From Margaritifera margaritifera (taxonomy: Eukaryota > Mollusca > Bivalvia > Unionida > Margaritiferidae): a stretch of 64,000 nt of DNA. The stretch is taken from assembly GCA_029931535.1 (NCBI GenBank), contig JAQPZY010001301.1, positions 620,001 to 684,000 of the forward strand, in the 5' to 3' direction. Under the pieces are notes generated by a model. The model searched no databases. It had not been told where the DNA came from and saw only the letters and a program-made list of their open reading frames with translations. How positions within the stretch are numbered: the first letter of the stretch is position 1; each line of letters opens with the position of its first letter. This document shows, piece after piece, positions 1-12,259 of the stretch. A program made the translations under genes and the position numbers.

Positions 1-1300
1 TGGGGGAAAACAATCAAAAAGCATCCGATAACTATTTTTAATTTATATATATTTTATAATTAATTCATTGCACTTTTAGAAGCTGACATTGCCTCATTTG
101 TCAAATTAATTTTCCCTATTTTAATAACTTCTAAAGTTAGTGTACTTTGGACTAATTCAGGTTCATTTTACGAGCACTTAGGAACAGCCATTTTGATCAG
201 CTGTGTGCTTTAGATAGTGCATGATTTCCATAATTACCACATGCAAAGAAATTTCAGTCACAATACATGAAAGTAGCATAGAAGTATGCCAACATTCTCA
301 CCGCTGTGCATGTTGCAAATGCAAACAACTTCACCTTATACCTGTCCCTCTTTCAGAAGTATGTAATAAATGTCGAGCAGAACCAACAGGGGAAGCAATT
401 CAGTGACCACAAAAATCTGATACAATCCAAATTATGTACCTAGCAAGAACAGAACTAGTACTTTTTTAAAGTACCAAATTAGGACGCGAGTGAATTATTG
501 CATGTAACATAAATTCAAACCAGATGAAACATATTTCTTTTCTTTCACGCTCATAATTGGATAAAAATTTGAAGGTCTGGGCAAAGAATAAAGCAAAAGG
601 AAATTCTGTTGATGTTTTAGTTTAAACATATTTTATTTCATAAATTTGTAATTGGTGATTACAAGAAGTACAGGATAGAAGGTAAAGGATTAAAACGAAA
701 GCCAGTAGCTTATAATGTTCTTCTCCTGTTATGATACAAACGATGCATTTTTACGATACAAATATTGTAAACATATATAAATATATGGTGGACGATATTA
801 AGTTTTAATGACAATTATTTAAAATTATTGATCAGCCAAAGTGAAGAATCTCTTGGTTCAACACATCATTTAGCCAATATACATGAGGATGAACAACGAG
901 GGAGGAGGTGAGAGACAAGGATAATAAAAAAGAAAGCAGTTTAAAAGAGAAATTGTTAATTAAAATGTGTCAAACATTTTGTAGAGAGTTGAGAAAATAG
1001 GGAGGAAAGAAAGGGTAGGAACAAAAATAAATAAATATAAAAAGCGAGATTAAAAATGAACAGTATTTCCTCCTAGAGCGAGTCGTTGCGGAGGTGATAG
1101 CGAATCATTTGGATAAATAGGGGAAATTAATGTTTGCAGCTCTTCATGACCCACAGAAGTGCATGCATGTCAGAAATAGTAATATGTGCACTTAAGTAAA
1201 TCTCTTTGACTTTTCAATAAATTTATGAGCGGCATCGAAAATACTAATATTTACTTTATATGGAAGGGTTGTATCACCATACACGAAGGCATTTAATGTT
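1..1300. other. Non-coding stretch, nothing recognised
   Basis: AT-rich sequence without a convincing ORF. A 61-codon Cys-rich ORF at 221-406 has no homology I recognise and no splice context. The last 250 bases may be the 3' untranslated tail of the LINE that follows on the minus strand. Confidence 0.5.
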
Positions 1301-1303
1301 AAA

Positions 1304-3960
1304 TTAGCATATGGTACGAGAGATTGCAACAGTTCGATGCATAGTTCTTGGTAATAAACGGAAAAAAAAGAAGTGTTTTGTACTTTCTACAGATCCATAT
1401 CTACAAAGAGGTGACCTGATTATATTCTTTGTAAATAGATGTTGATTAAGTGATCTGCAATTTGTTCTAATTCGGGCATGAAGAATTCGAAATTTCATTC
1501 TACCCCAATACCGGTGTCTGGGAACATGAGTTTTGCGATTATTTAATGTGCTTTTGAAGCTGTTAATGGAGTCAGTTTGACGAGTCTCAATAGCTAATAT
1601 ATTCCATTCTCGAATGACCGAAAGAAGAAACGAGTTATAATAAAGACTAGTTCTAGCTTGTACTAATTGGACATTGTTTGCATTACGTAAGTTATGGCGA
1701 CTAATATCACTAATGGATGGTGGAATCAGAGATGTGAGATAGGGAGGGCTTGAACCAGTTGTCATTTTATACGAGAGTATAAGTTTGTGTTTTTGTCGTC
1801 TGGATTCAAGACTTTCCCATCCTATTTCTCGATGTAGCGCTTCAATAGTTACTAATTTTGTCGTACCAGTCACAAGTCTGGCTGCCTCATTTTGTATTTT
1901 TTCGAGTTCTCTTTGGTCGAGTAATGTGCAGTTGTTCTAACCACATTGCCATATTCCAGAATATGTAGTATCAAAGATGTAAATATAATTTCTAAAGATT
2001 TGCTGTCAAGTTGGAATTTGAGTTTACCTATTACATTAATTCTTGACCATGCCTTTTCCTTTATATAGTCTATTTGTTTGTGACACGAGCAGTTATTCGA
2101 GAGAAATACACCAAGATGTTTGTGCGCATCAACTTCCTTAATTCTATGGCTGAGCATATATAGTGGTGGATGAAAGGGTTTATTAAGTTTCCTAGAAATT
2201 GTTAGGGATTTAGTTTTAGAAGGGTTGAAAGATACAAGCTAATTATTTGCCGACTGAGAATTTGTTTCCAAGTCAGAGTTGAGGTTATGAGCTGTTACGA
2301 CGGGATTTTCTACGATTAGAAAGAGTTGTATCATCTGCAAATAAACTTATATTGGAGTGTATATCATATACAATATCATTTATGTATATCAAGAAAAGTA
2401 AGGGACCTAAGACTGATCCTTGGAGTACACCAGCTCTAATAGACCTCCACTCTGAAATTACGACCGGAAGTATCACTCTCTGTCTTCAGCTTTCTAGATA
2501 GCTAGAGAAGCATTTGATAATGCTTCATGTGATACCAGTAGATTTCAATTTATGAATGAGTCATTTATGCCACGCTCGGTCAAAAGCTTTATTTATGTCT
2601 CAAAACACAACTCTGACTTCCTTACCGGAATCTATTCCTTTCCAGAACATATCGTAGAGGTATGTTAATTAATAAACTGTGGAATCACCCGGAAAAAAGC
2701 CAGACTGGGAAAGTGAAAGAATGTTATTTTCATGGAAGTAATTAAATATGTGTTTAAAAACCAGTCTTTCAAAACTTTTGCCAGCAGTATTGAGCAGCGA
2801 TATTGTTCTGAATTAGATATGTTGGAAAGGTCGCCCTTCTTTAAAATTGGAAAAACGTTTGCTTCTTTCCAAGAGTCTGGAAAGGTTGATTCTCTAAGAG
2901 ATCGGTTAAAAAATGAACAAAGTGGATATGAGAGTTCATTAGATAGCTCACGCAGAATAAGGTTACTTAGACCATCTGGACCAGAAGGATTACAATGAGG
3001 AAGGCTTTTGAGAACATATTGTACTTCGTCAGGCGTTAGTTATATAGAACTTAAACTTACATCTAAAAGTATATCTAGAAGGTTAATATTTGTTTCACTG
3101 AGTACAGTTTGCTCTGTAAATGGTTAAATAATTCAGCTTTGTCAACTTCATCAGTAATTATTGAATCGTTATGTTGTAGGTATGGAATAGAATGTGTATG
3201 GTGAGGGTTGATGAATGCCTTAAGGGCTGACCACCAATCTTTGGATGATGTATTGCATGATTTCAGCTTTTCTGCTAATTTGTCAGTATGTAGCTGCTTT
3301 GCTTCTCGAATCATAGAGATTGTTTTGTTCTGCAGTGAACGAAATTTAGTCCAATGAGATGATAGGTTAGATTGCTTGGCTTTTCGATAAGCTCTCTTAC
3401 GATTGTGTATTGACCCTTTGCTTGTCGTTGCGATCCATGGAGGCTCTGATGGTTTAACGTTTACAGTTCTGTTTGGAATGCATTGGCCAGATATTAAGAT
3501 TATGTAGTCAGTGATATTTTTTGAATATTTGTCAATATCGTCACATTTCAAGCAATCCCAGTCGTAATGGATGCTTTATGTCTTAGAATGATTATAGTCG
3601 CCTTGGCCGTATATCCATATATGCCTCAGAAAGAAATTACGCTGTGGTTTTCTGTAGTTAAATATCCCATAAATAGGGCAATGATATATACTATCTTGAT
3701 GTAAGAAAGGATCTCCATCCCTGATGAGAATTATACTCTCATTATTCATTATAAGTAACAGATCTATCAACGTTGAAGAGTTTTCAGTGAAATGAGTGGG
3801 TTGATTAATGCACCGGTGAAGGGAACAGTGATTTCATTTTTTGACCTGAGAGTGGATTTAGCATATTGAAGTTAAAGTCGCCTGTTACAATTATATCTCT
3901 AATCCCTGTATCAACAGGAAGGTGTATGGAGTCTGCTATCATTGATGTGACTAGTACACC
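1304..3960 (-). mobile_element. CR1-like non-LTR retrotransposon, 5'-truncated and frameshifted
   Basis: Read on the minus strand from 3960 down, the order is that of a CR1/Jockey-superfamily ORF2. First comes the C-terminal part of the endonuclease (TGDFNFNMLNP near 3880, then SSTLIDLLLIMN at 3730-3770). Next is the linker typical of the group (EPPWIATTSKGSIHNRKRAYRKA region, 3075-3551). Then the reverse transcriptase with SIRAGVLQGSVLGPLLFLIY and the catalytic box FADDTT (2285-2476). Last is the C-terminal thumb (HLGVFLSNN, LEYGNVV at 1870-2157) and the tail domain (1304-1873). Several frameshifts and stops separate these blocks, so the copy is dead. The first half of the endonuclease is missing, as expected of 5' truncation by incomplete reverse transcription. 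The RT active-site motif itself is intact. The clade assignment rests on motif recall, not an alignment. Confidence 0.9.
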
Positions 3961-4505
3961 ACTCTGCTATTTGCAGAAAAAATTTAGCCAGACATAACAA
4001 ACACTTTAAAAGTATTTCTTTACATTACTGGATTAAAATCCTTGCAATTGACAATGTCTAAATTACTTCCTTTATGAAATACTCAGACAGTTAAGTACTG
4101 TAATTAGCAACACCAGCATCACAAAAATTGAACCAAAGCGGCCGCTGATCTATTGATTTCAATTAACAAAAGATTTGAATTATATTGATAAATATAGTAA
4201 CTTCCAGTATTTCAAAAATCGTCTATTGTACGATGCCTTTTCAACTATTTTCCAGTTTCAAATGCACTTCTCTCATGATAGGAATGTGACGAGTCATGTG
4301 CAGCTCTAAGCCGAATATTCTTTGCAAAAGAGTTACTTAGGGTTAGGCTGTGTACCCATCTGACTATGGCCCCAAATACAACTACGAGCGAAAATTGCAA
4401 CTATCAAGCCGTCATCAGGAAATGACATGGATGTTACCTTACAATGTTTGTTTGTTTTTAGTAGCGTTTTACGGCACATCAGCACAATAGTGTCTATATG
4501 CTGCC
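3961..4505. other. Non-coding stretch between LINE and MITE
   Basis: AT-rich, with no ORF I can support. A NotI-type octamer (GCGGCCGC) near 4138 is the only GC-rich spot. Nothing else seen. Confidence 0.4.
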
Positions 4506-4670
4506 CAGGGCCGTCCCAAGTTTCCGCTCGACGATACGGCACCACGGGCAAGCGTCGTCTTTTTGCGCCCCGCATTCGGAAAAGAATACCGCAAACTCCG
4601 CGAAACGGCGCCTCCCGGACTTGGCGCTCCGGGCGGTCGCCCGTGTCGCCCGCCCCTTACGACGGCCCTG
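4506..4670. mobile_element. GC-rich hAT-like MITE, 165 bp
   Basis: The block starts CAGGGCCGTCCCAAG and ends CTTACGACGGCCCTG. Reversed, the right end reads CAGGGCCGTCGTAAG, so the 15 bp terminal inverted repeats differ at only two positions. CAGGG ends are typical of hAT transposons. The interior is strikingly GC-rich inside AT-rich flanks and produces several long spurious ORFs on both strands. I do not see a clean 8 bp target duplication (left flank ATGCTGCC, right flank CTTTGCAG), so the family call is tentative and the insertion is probably old. Confidence 0.6.
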
Positions 4671-6355
4671 CTTTGCAGGATTTTGTGCAACTTTACTAGG
4701 GTTTGTTGCAAGAGTTTTTAAAGACAAGGTAGTATAAAATAAAGTTTTAAAATAGAATGAGATTGCAATCTCTGTCCAAAAAAATAAATATGCACGGTAG
4801 TGATGAAATGGTGTGCAACGCAATAAACGATAACGAAATAAATCACGAATAATTTAATATGAAAGTTATGGAATAAAACAAATGGTTGCAAGGAAGTAAA
4901 ATCAAGGATTCTCGTTTCTAAATAGAAGTCTACTACTACATAACGGAGAAGCCTACTCGTGTAACATGTAACAGCGAAACCTACCCACATAACAGCAACG
5001 CCTAGCTCTATTGCTGTGGAAGAAAGTCTTAGAAAGAAATATACTTTTCGAATCCGATTGATAGCAGAGATGGTAAATGATAGATTTCATTACAGATAAT
5101 ACAACGTGTAGCTGGTTAAACAATATATTCTACTATTTTAAAGATAAGAATGAACCTGGACCATATCAATACATGACAGTTTCTATAATCTTGACATTGA
5201 CATGAAGAAAGTCAAAGAAAGAATTACTACAAAAAAAGATATACAGAATGTCAGAAACATCAACCTAAAACTTAAATATCTCCGAACAATTATTAATCAG
5301 AGTATATAACCAACTACAGTTCTAAATTACTAAGATTTAATAGTCAGAAGAAATTCAAGGCCAGTCGGGACATTCAGCTCCCAGCCAGCCTGTCATATGG
5401 AAAAGAGAGAGAGAGAGGGGGGGGGGGGGAATTTGAATATAAACTTCACTGCAGAAATCCTTCGCGAAGATCGGGGTCAAATTATGTATGAAGCTGGAAC
5501 GGCGGTGGGACCAATTGTATTTCCTGGTATTGACATGCAAAACAATACCCTTTTTCGTACATGAAAGTCCATTTCTCTGGCCATATCCTCTTCACTTCCC
5601 TAGACAAGTAGACTTTACATGATGCCTCAATCTCTCCATTTAGTCTCTTTGATCCTGCGGGGTGTCACGTTCCAATGCATTTAAACGGAAAAATTCAAAA
5701 AGGGGAGTTTATTGATCCTGCTCTACTACAAACATCCAGATGTTAATCAAACAGTACATGGAGCTTTGTGTGAGATTGTCCTAAATGGAGGTTGATTCAT
5801 TGTGGAAATTGTTTTCCTGTACCCCCTCCTCCCTTTCCGACTTTGAGATGCTCAACATTGGGCTTAGCACAAAAAAAGATGGGGATTTTATCCTCAATAA
5901 TTACATAGACCCCGACAGGTGTACTGTAAAATAATCTAGATTAGATGATCCATTGAAAATGGTTTAGAATTGAGATCAGATGGATCTGCTTGCAAAATCT
6001 GATACTAAATGAGCCTTTCGTCTTTTACCGATCTGCCCTGGGAATTTTGAGCTGCTTGCTTTCAACATTTATGGCAAATACTACTTTGATAAATGTTTTC
6101 CTATGGGTGCATCGATTAGTTGCACACTTATTGAAAGAAATTTCCACATGTTTTCGTTGGCTTGTGAAACAGCGATGCGGTCATAATAACATCTAACATT
6201 TACTTGATGACTTTCTTTTTGAGAGCAAGGCTGAAACCACTTAGTGTCAAGATACCATGTGTGTATTCCAGGAAACATGTAGCGAGTTATGTGTTCCCCT
6301 GACACCAGATAAGACCGTAGGCCCTACTGAAGTCATTGTCGTTCTTGGAATAGAA

Positions 6356-6356
<1 letters not shown>
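4671..6356. other. Non-coding stretch with a GA/G tract
   Basis: No supported gene. Positions about 5405-5429 hold a (GA)n tract running into a pure G run of about 12. The remainder is ordinary AT-rich sequence. Confidence 0.5.

Positions 6357-6448
<92 letters not shown>
6357..6448. repeat. (TA)n microsatellite, about 92 bp
   Basis: Uninterrupted TA dinucleotides. They give spurious YIYIYI ORFs on both strands. Confidence 0.98.
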
Positions 6449-6452
<4 letters not shown>

Positions 6453-6689
6453 CATATAATACCGATGCAGTTAAGGTTGCCAGCTGAGACACTTTAAGAT
6501 CTGAATGAAAAAATGTAATCAGCTCTGGGAATGCATAAGCTGCCATTAAAGAAATTTCAATTATCAATTGGTTCCCTTAATTTCTCTTGTCAGATAGTTT
6601 CACCAGGGCGTGTTTTCTGTCACAGACTAATCTATGCTACAAAAGGGGATAAGAAACCTTTGGATCAGAGTAACCAAGTGCATAAGGAA

Positions 6690-7720
6690 TGGTTTTGAAG
6701 TGTGGGAACAATTTCTTTAGCATTATATGGGCATTATCATTCTACCCGATTGTATCTGGGACTCCAATGGCACTCTGGAATTCTTTATTAACAGTGCCTG
6801 GGCATTACAAAAGGCTTTGGTATTTATTTCTGGGGCCAATGAGCACATTCTGTTTCACCACAGATTGGCAGACTCTAGGATTTATGGAGAATATCACCTT
6901 TTAGAAGTATTCCCTGTAGTAACATTAGTTTAGATTGGGACAAATTCCTTGGAAACAAAAGGCATCTCTTTGGTGTTGACAATAAAGCAACTGCATTTAA
7001 TTGCACAAGAAAACATCAATACGCCTGGCGTGCTGTCTTTAGTCAAACATTAAGTCTTTCTGACCTTAAAATATAATATAGTAATAAAATCCAAACATAT
7101 TCCCGGTTTCCAAAGTTAAATTTCATAGCTGATGCTATTTCTCGTTCACAATAGGACAGATTTGGGCAGCTAGCACCAAATGCAGACAAAACTCCCACAA
7201 AGATTCCAGACCAGGCTTGGCAGATCTTTACATAGAAGCCGCCCTTTTTTTTGGCAAACTGTTTGTCAAGTCAGACGTCCAGAACCTACCAGGCCGCTAC
7301 GGCTTATTTTAGCTTGTTCATTTCCTGCTATGCACTTCAGCAAACATGGCCTGTCCAGAAAGATCACCTGGTTACATTTATAGCATATCTTTCTCTAAGA
7401 AAGCTTGCATCCTCTACAGTTTGCACGTACACGAGAGCTATTGCTTACCAGCATAAATCAAATTTAAAGGTTGACAACACAAAATGTTTCTTAACAGAAA
7501 AATGTTAGAGTGGCTAAAACGTAGAGACAAAAGGAAACATTTCGTTCCTATAAGTCTTGACCTCTTAACCGGAATTGTATTTCCCTTGTCTTAAGTGTGA
7601 TATTCAATGTGAATCACATCCATTTACTCCAGCTTTAACTTTGTCATTTTTTGCTTTTGTTAGAGTAAGTGAAATTACATCCCTGTCTCAAGAACCACAT
7701 ACCAAAATTTTAAATTAAGT
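6690..7720 (+). mobile_element. DIRS-like retrotransposon fragment: RNase H end plus tyrosine recombinase start
   Basis: Three plus-strand frames must be joined. The RT/RNase H end is recognisable from GEYHLLEVFPVV near 6880-6915 and FIADAISRSQ at about 7125-7153, the (A)DALSR box that closes RNase H in DIRS/Ngaro elements. It is followed by a tyrosine recombinase N-terminal (SAM-like) domain: LSSQTSRTYQAATAYF, then LVTFIAYLS and ASSTVCTYTRAIAYQHK (7258-7450). The start of the catalytic domain follows, with FFAFVRVSEITSLSQ at about 7645-7690. Stops and frameshifts occur throughout, and the sequence breaks off near 7720 where the next element begins. The order RT/RNase H then tyrosine recombinase is diagnostic of DIRS-like elements. 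It has the opposite orientation to the larger DIRS-like copy at 36.3-41.4 kb. Confidence 0.8.
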
Positions 7721-7734
7721 TCAACAAGATACAA

Positions 7735-8900
7735 TATAAAACGTAAAAATGTTAAAATTCTGTAACAAATGTATATAAAATAACAGATAAAGGTAACACA
7801 TGTAAAATCCTTACAACAATATTACAATTTGTTGCATAGATGCATTCCCTTAAAAAGTCCAAGATTTTCTCAAGTGGTACGTCCTCATACAGTTTCAGTG
7901 AGCAGTTCACGTCAAAATACTTCCTTCTCACAGAATGAAAATCGGCACATTCGACCAGAATATGTTTCATTCTCAGTGGAACTGGTAGGATACACATTCC
8001 AGTCCAGTTTCACCCATCAGGTATCGGAAAACTAATTATTTTACAGCCTTATATCCAGTCTACTCTTGGGGAAATAACGAATGGAGTACTACATATTCTG
8101 AGATGCATCCATTGGCTAGTAAATGGATTTGTTTCCATTATTAATTTCATTAACTTCAACCTATGTGCTAGAGTTCACAACACATATTTACTTTTTTTGA
8201 CATCCTGTATTTATTTTCCTATTGACAAAATAGCATATGAACTTTTGGTGCAAGGCTGTGTTATTAGGTGCAGACAAGGGTTCCTCTTGCTCAATAGCAC
8301 AAGGCTCTAAAAGTGCCGCAAAACAAATGTTTTCAAGGCTGAAACAAATTTTCTTGTTCTAATGAATGGAAGCGCTTGTGGTTTGTATGCTAATCTAATG
8401 CAGACATTATTTTTTATTTACTAACATATTAGCATTAAGCTCTGTGGGAAATGAATCAGTGACCTGATCCTTACAGGAAATATGCACGAGTAATGTAAGT
8501 GTATTCCATACGCAATTAGCACAATCCCACCTCATCTCTCCGATTGGTTTGTGCAAGGGATGCCACTCTCCAATAGTAGCTTTGATGTTCCTCAGTTTGT
8601 TTGTGGGGTTTGCATTCCACATAGTTTGCCAAGTATGACGGACATGCTGATTTATACAATATGTGAAGTCATTATATGGAAACTTCCATTGGGAAACGAG
8701 GGACTGCACGGCAGCGTTGGCTGCTTTATCTGCCCTTTCATTACCCTTTATGTAAATGTGACTAGGCAACCAACCGTACGGACTAATTTTCCCAGTTTGT
8801 GTAAGATGATCACGATTTTCTAATATCTAGGATATTAACGGATTGTCAGATTTAACATTCCGCAGGTTTTCAATGTGGAAATAGAAACCGAAAATATGGC
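7735..8900 (-). mobile_element. 3' part of a LINE with RNase H domain (I/Jockey-type), interrupted
   Basis: On the minus strand, 8840-8407 encodes GKISPYGWLPSHIYIKGNER followed by ADKAANAA, the classic C-terminal block of a LINE RNase H domain. A spacer segment follows with WQTMWN..NKLRNIKATIGEW. After about 370 bp of unrelated sequence (8037-8406) the reading resumes at 8020-7752 with MKHILVECADFHSVRRKYF, the usual C-terminal His/Cys tail of these elements. The copy is therefore split by a deletion or insertion and by stops. Its 3' end lies against the broken DIRS-like fragment to the left, which suggests it integrated there. Confidence 0.8.
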
Positions 8901-9092
8901 GTAATTTGTTTTGTTTTTTTAGAGCTTTCAACAATTTAATTTTGGGTTAGTATTTACAGGAAATAATTATCCGTTGAAGTAATTTGATCCTAATGGAGTT
9001 GATGACGAAATAACCAAACATTATATATTCTTGAGAAAATAAAAAAATAAAACAATAAGTAATGAATTCAATGAAAAAAGAGCAAAGTCATA

Positions 9093-9242
9093 GAGGATCT
9101 CAAATGTGTAATGATTTAATATTGAATTTATGAAACGAGTTGAATAATTACCAGCTTTTGCTAGTCTTCGCGAACAAAAGCTGGAACTTATTCAATCAGT
9201 TTCATAAATTTAATGTTAAATCATTACCCATTTGAGATTCTG
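9093..9242. repeat. Long inverted repeat (foldback), about 67 bp arms with 14 bp loop
   Basis: The left arm (9093-9160) ends in CCAGCTTTTG. The right arm (9175-9242) begins CAAAAGCTGG and runs back as its reverse complement with only a handful of mismatches. The loop is 9161-9174. No coding content. It could be a foldback MITE or the end of a larger element. Confidence 0.9.
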
Positions 9243-12200
9243 TTTATCACATAGTTTTTATTTTAGTGGAAGGGTTTCGATAGTATGAAGCACATACGAT
9301 TTTTGGCATTCAATAAATTTTGGCTCAGACGCTGCACCTTTCAATTCTTGCGCGTGAAAAAATAGCCCCTGACGCGAATTGAATCAAAATTGAATCAAAA
9401 ATGCAAAATTCGATAACCAGTAGCATTTAGAAACAGATTTTTTACAAATTATAATTCAAAGAGAAACCGTCCTTCCAAATCAGTGGAACATTTGACACGG
9501 ACAACATCATTTTTCAATACTGGCTCTCCAAAGGAAGTTCCTGTGTGATGCTACATAGCTCGCTCGCTCTGAGTAGTTGGCGCGCCATGTACATGCATTT
9601 CGATGAGACTGTTTACAATGTTTCAACCTAAAGTGTGTTGAGTAGCATTCTAATTGTTGGATATTCGTGTGAAATGATGATTAATGGATGCAGAAATTTT
9701 ACTAAATCTAGACTATAAAGATGTTGCTGTGTATAATAGTGATTCAAGATTTAATGTTTTGTGACCGGATATTTGGATTATTTGATTTGGAAGAATGCTG
9801 TGGTTTGGAGACATTCTTTTCAAAAGAGAGGTAAGTTTATTTACTCCTATAAGTTGACATTTAAACCACGCTTTTCCTGTGGGTGGGGTGCAATGTACAT
9901 TTGGACTCAACAGCCATCTCTCCAATGACCAATACTCTTAATTTCATTGGTAGACGAGCCCCTATTAGAAAAAATTGGCCATATTCCGACAGACGTAATC
10001 CATTTCTCCCAATACCCCTAGGGCAATCGATTGTAAAGATGGCCTCCAAAATTGTTGAGAGTAATACTTAAAAAAAGGTTCCAGAAGGCGGAGCAAGTAA
10101 ACTTCCCACGGTCGCAGCCAATCAGCAATGATTATACTGCTCAAGAATTGCATGGGCTTATTTGGACCAATCAGGTTTACATAAAGTGATATGTTAACAT
10201 GTTTAACTGTACGCACTGTATGCAAGGGGTATCAACTATGTGATAAACTTGATTACTTAATTGAAAAATTAAAAGAGCAAGGTTTGGTTCTTCAATATAT
10301 TCTTCTACTTATCCTAACGGTAATCTTACTTTAGATAAACCTAGGTCACCTAAACTTGACGACCCTTACCAACCCTCTGATAAGCAAATAAGTAATGACT
10401 ATATAACATCACAGGTGTAATGGAAGCTGGTGTTTTTGTGGCTATCAATATCTTTGAGAAGCGAACAAAGCGAACACGTTGTTAGGCTTCTTAGAACTAA
10501 TATAGCCAAATTTAATTAAATAAATAGAAAAGAAACATCCGGAAAATATATTGCTCATAACAAACAGAAAAAGAAAAAGAGATACCATAGGGTGTTAAGA
10601 CCCTTAATCCAGCATGTCATTGTATTGCGCACACTCCACGTAGTATAAAATCTGAACAACGTTTTCAAGTTGTAATATCTAGGCTAGAGCCAAATATGTT
10701 AATTGTACTTGGTATTTTGTTTTTCTTTCTTTCGCATTGTTCGATTAATTGAGTTGTAAACAATATTGTAAGAATGCTGATTGAAGACATAAGCATTATG
10801 ATTACAACATTGCCATGACGTTCAGATTTATGGATAATAATGTCTGTCAGAACAAATAAAATAACGCCAGGGATAATGGGTATAAACCAAAACTTAAGAT
10901 CAGGAGCATCTGAAGTAATATAAGGTGCAAACTAAATTTATGATTTTGAGAATATTTGTCTTCAGTACGGTACGTTACTTCTGATCTAATGGCTAACTCT
11001 GTGAATGACAAGTACAGAAATGGAATTACTTTCTTTATGATTATATCAAGGGAGAGAGAAGGAGAAGAGGAAGGGGGTGAGAGATTACTGACATAGCTGC
11101 TAATGCATGTAGTACTTGATTCGGCAGGAGTAAGTCTAAAAGGTGTAAAGATACTGTGCAAAAAGGGAAAAGAAACTGATCTTGACAAGTATTTCAATTC
11201 CGCAATATAAACAAATAATGATTACTGAGGTAGGATTACCTAACAATTTTCATTAACAGGATATAAATTGCATAAGCAATTTACAGAAGAAACGGAATAC
11301 TTTTTCATGAGTAAAAACAACACATAGAAAAAAGTAATATTAGTGTAAACAAGTTGTATCTCTATCGCCATTGTTTATTGCTAGACTTTGGAAGCATATA
11401 TGATAATACTTTGTATGGATCGTGAGACAGATTAGCTAGCATGTAGAAAGGAATATACATGCAGATAAACATAAATGAAAATATAGATGTACACAAGATG
11501 TAATCTTTTTATTACATTTTGTATTCTGGCGCACAGGTAATATATTCATTACAACCAATTCAAATCTGTTCTGATCTACAACTAGAGACGGTGGTACCTC
11601 ACCTCATTAAGAGTCTGTATGTGCTATTAAATAAATAACTGAATTATATAGTTAATCAATGTATATACAAGAACATCATACTATGATTATATGTGTTGTT
11701 ACAAATTGCAGAAATACAAAGTTTGCACTAAATTGGATTGAAACAGAATCTAAAAACTGTTGTCGATTTTATTGTAATTATCTAACCATCACTTACGTAT
11801 GATAAGACTTACAATAAAAATGGCTTTTTGGATGCGACAATGTAATTCTAATAGATAATGTTCATACATTTGATAAATGGTTTTGATTACTTATTAGTAT
11901 ATACAAGAAACTAACACTTTGTTTCTTATGGATGACTATGCTAATTAAAATGATGGAATAAAGAAAATGACCAATCTATCAAAGATAGCATTCGGTGGTA
12001 GGTATTATGGAATATTTATCTGAGTAATAGTACAAAAGTATAATTCTGTGCTAAACAAAGTTCGTGAAATGTGAGATTTACTGAAAAGATAAAAAGTGTA
12101 TGGAAAACATTTTTTTTTAATGAAAATGATGTAGGACCAGCAATTATTATCGATTAAATAGTTGCATAGTTAAAAGAAAGCAAAAGAAATAAACTTTTAA

Positions 12201-12259
12201 TGAGGCTTGGGTATCCGTTTGACTACAAGGTGGGTGAAGGAAACTCTTAATGTTGAGAT
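9243..12259. other. Non-coding stretch, nothing recognised
   Basis: The ORFs here (for example 9713-10225 and 10847-11197) are short, overlap each other on both strands and match no family I know. The sequence is AT-rich. I see no splice-bounded exon. Confidence 0.4.

Noticed and set aside
221..406. Cys-rich 61-codon ORF as a small zinc protein
   Set aside because: No splice context, homology or conserved spacing. Likely chance.
4333..4823. Several overlapping Arg/Pro-rich ORFs on both strands
   Set aside because: Produced by the GC-rich MITE at 4506-4670, where stops are rare in all frames.
6247..6567. ORFs on both strands with long Tyr-Ile runs
   Set aside because: Translation of the (TA)n microsatellite; no independent coding signal.
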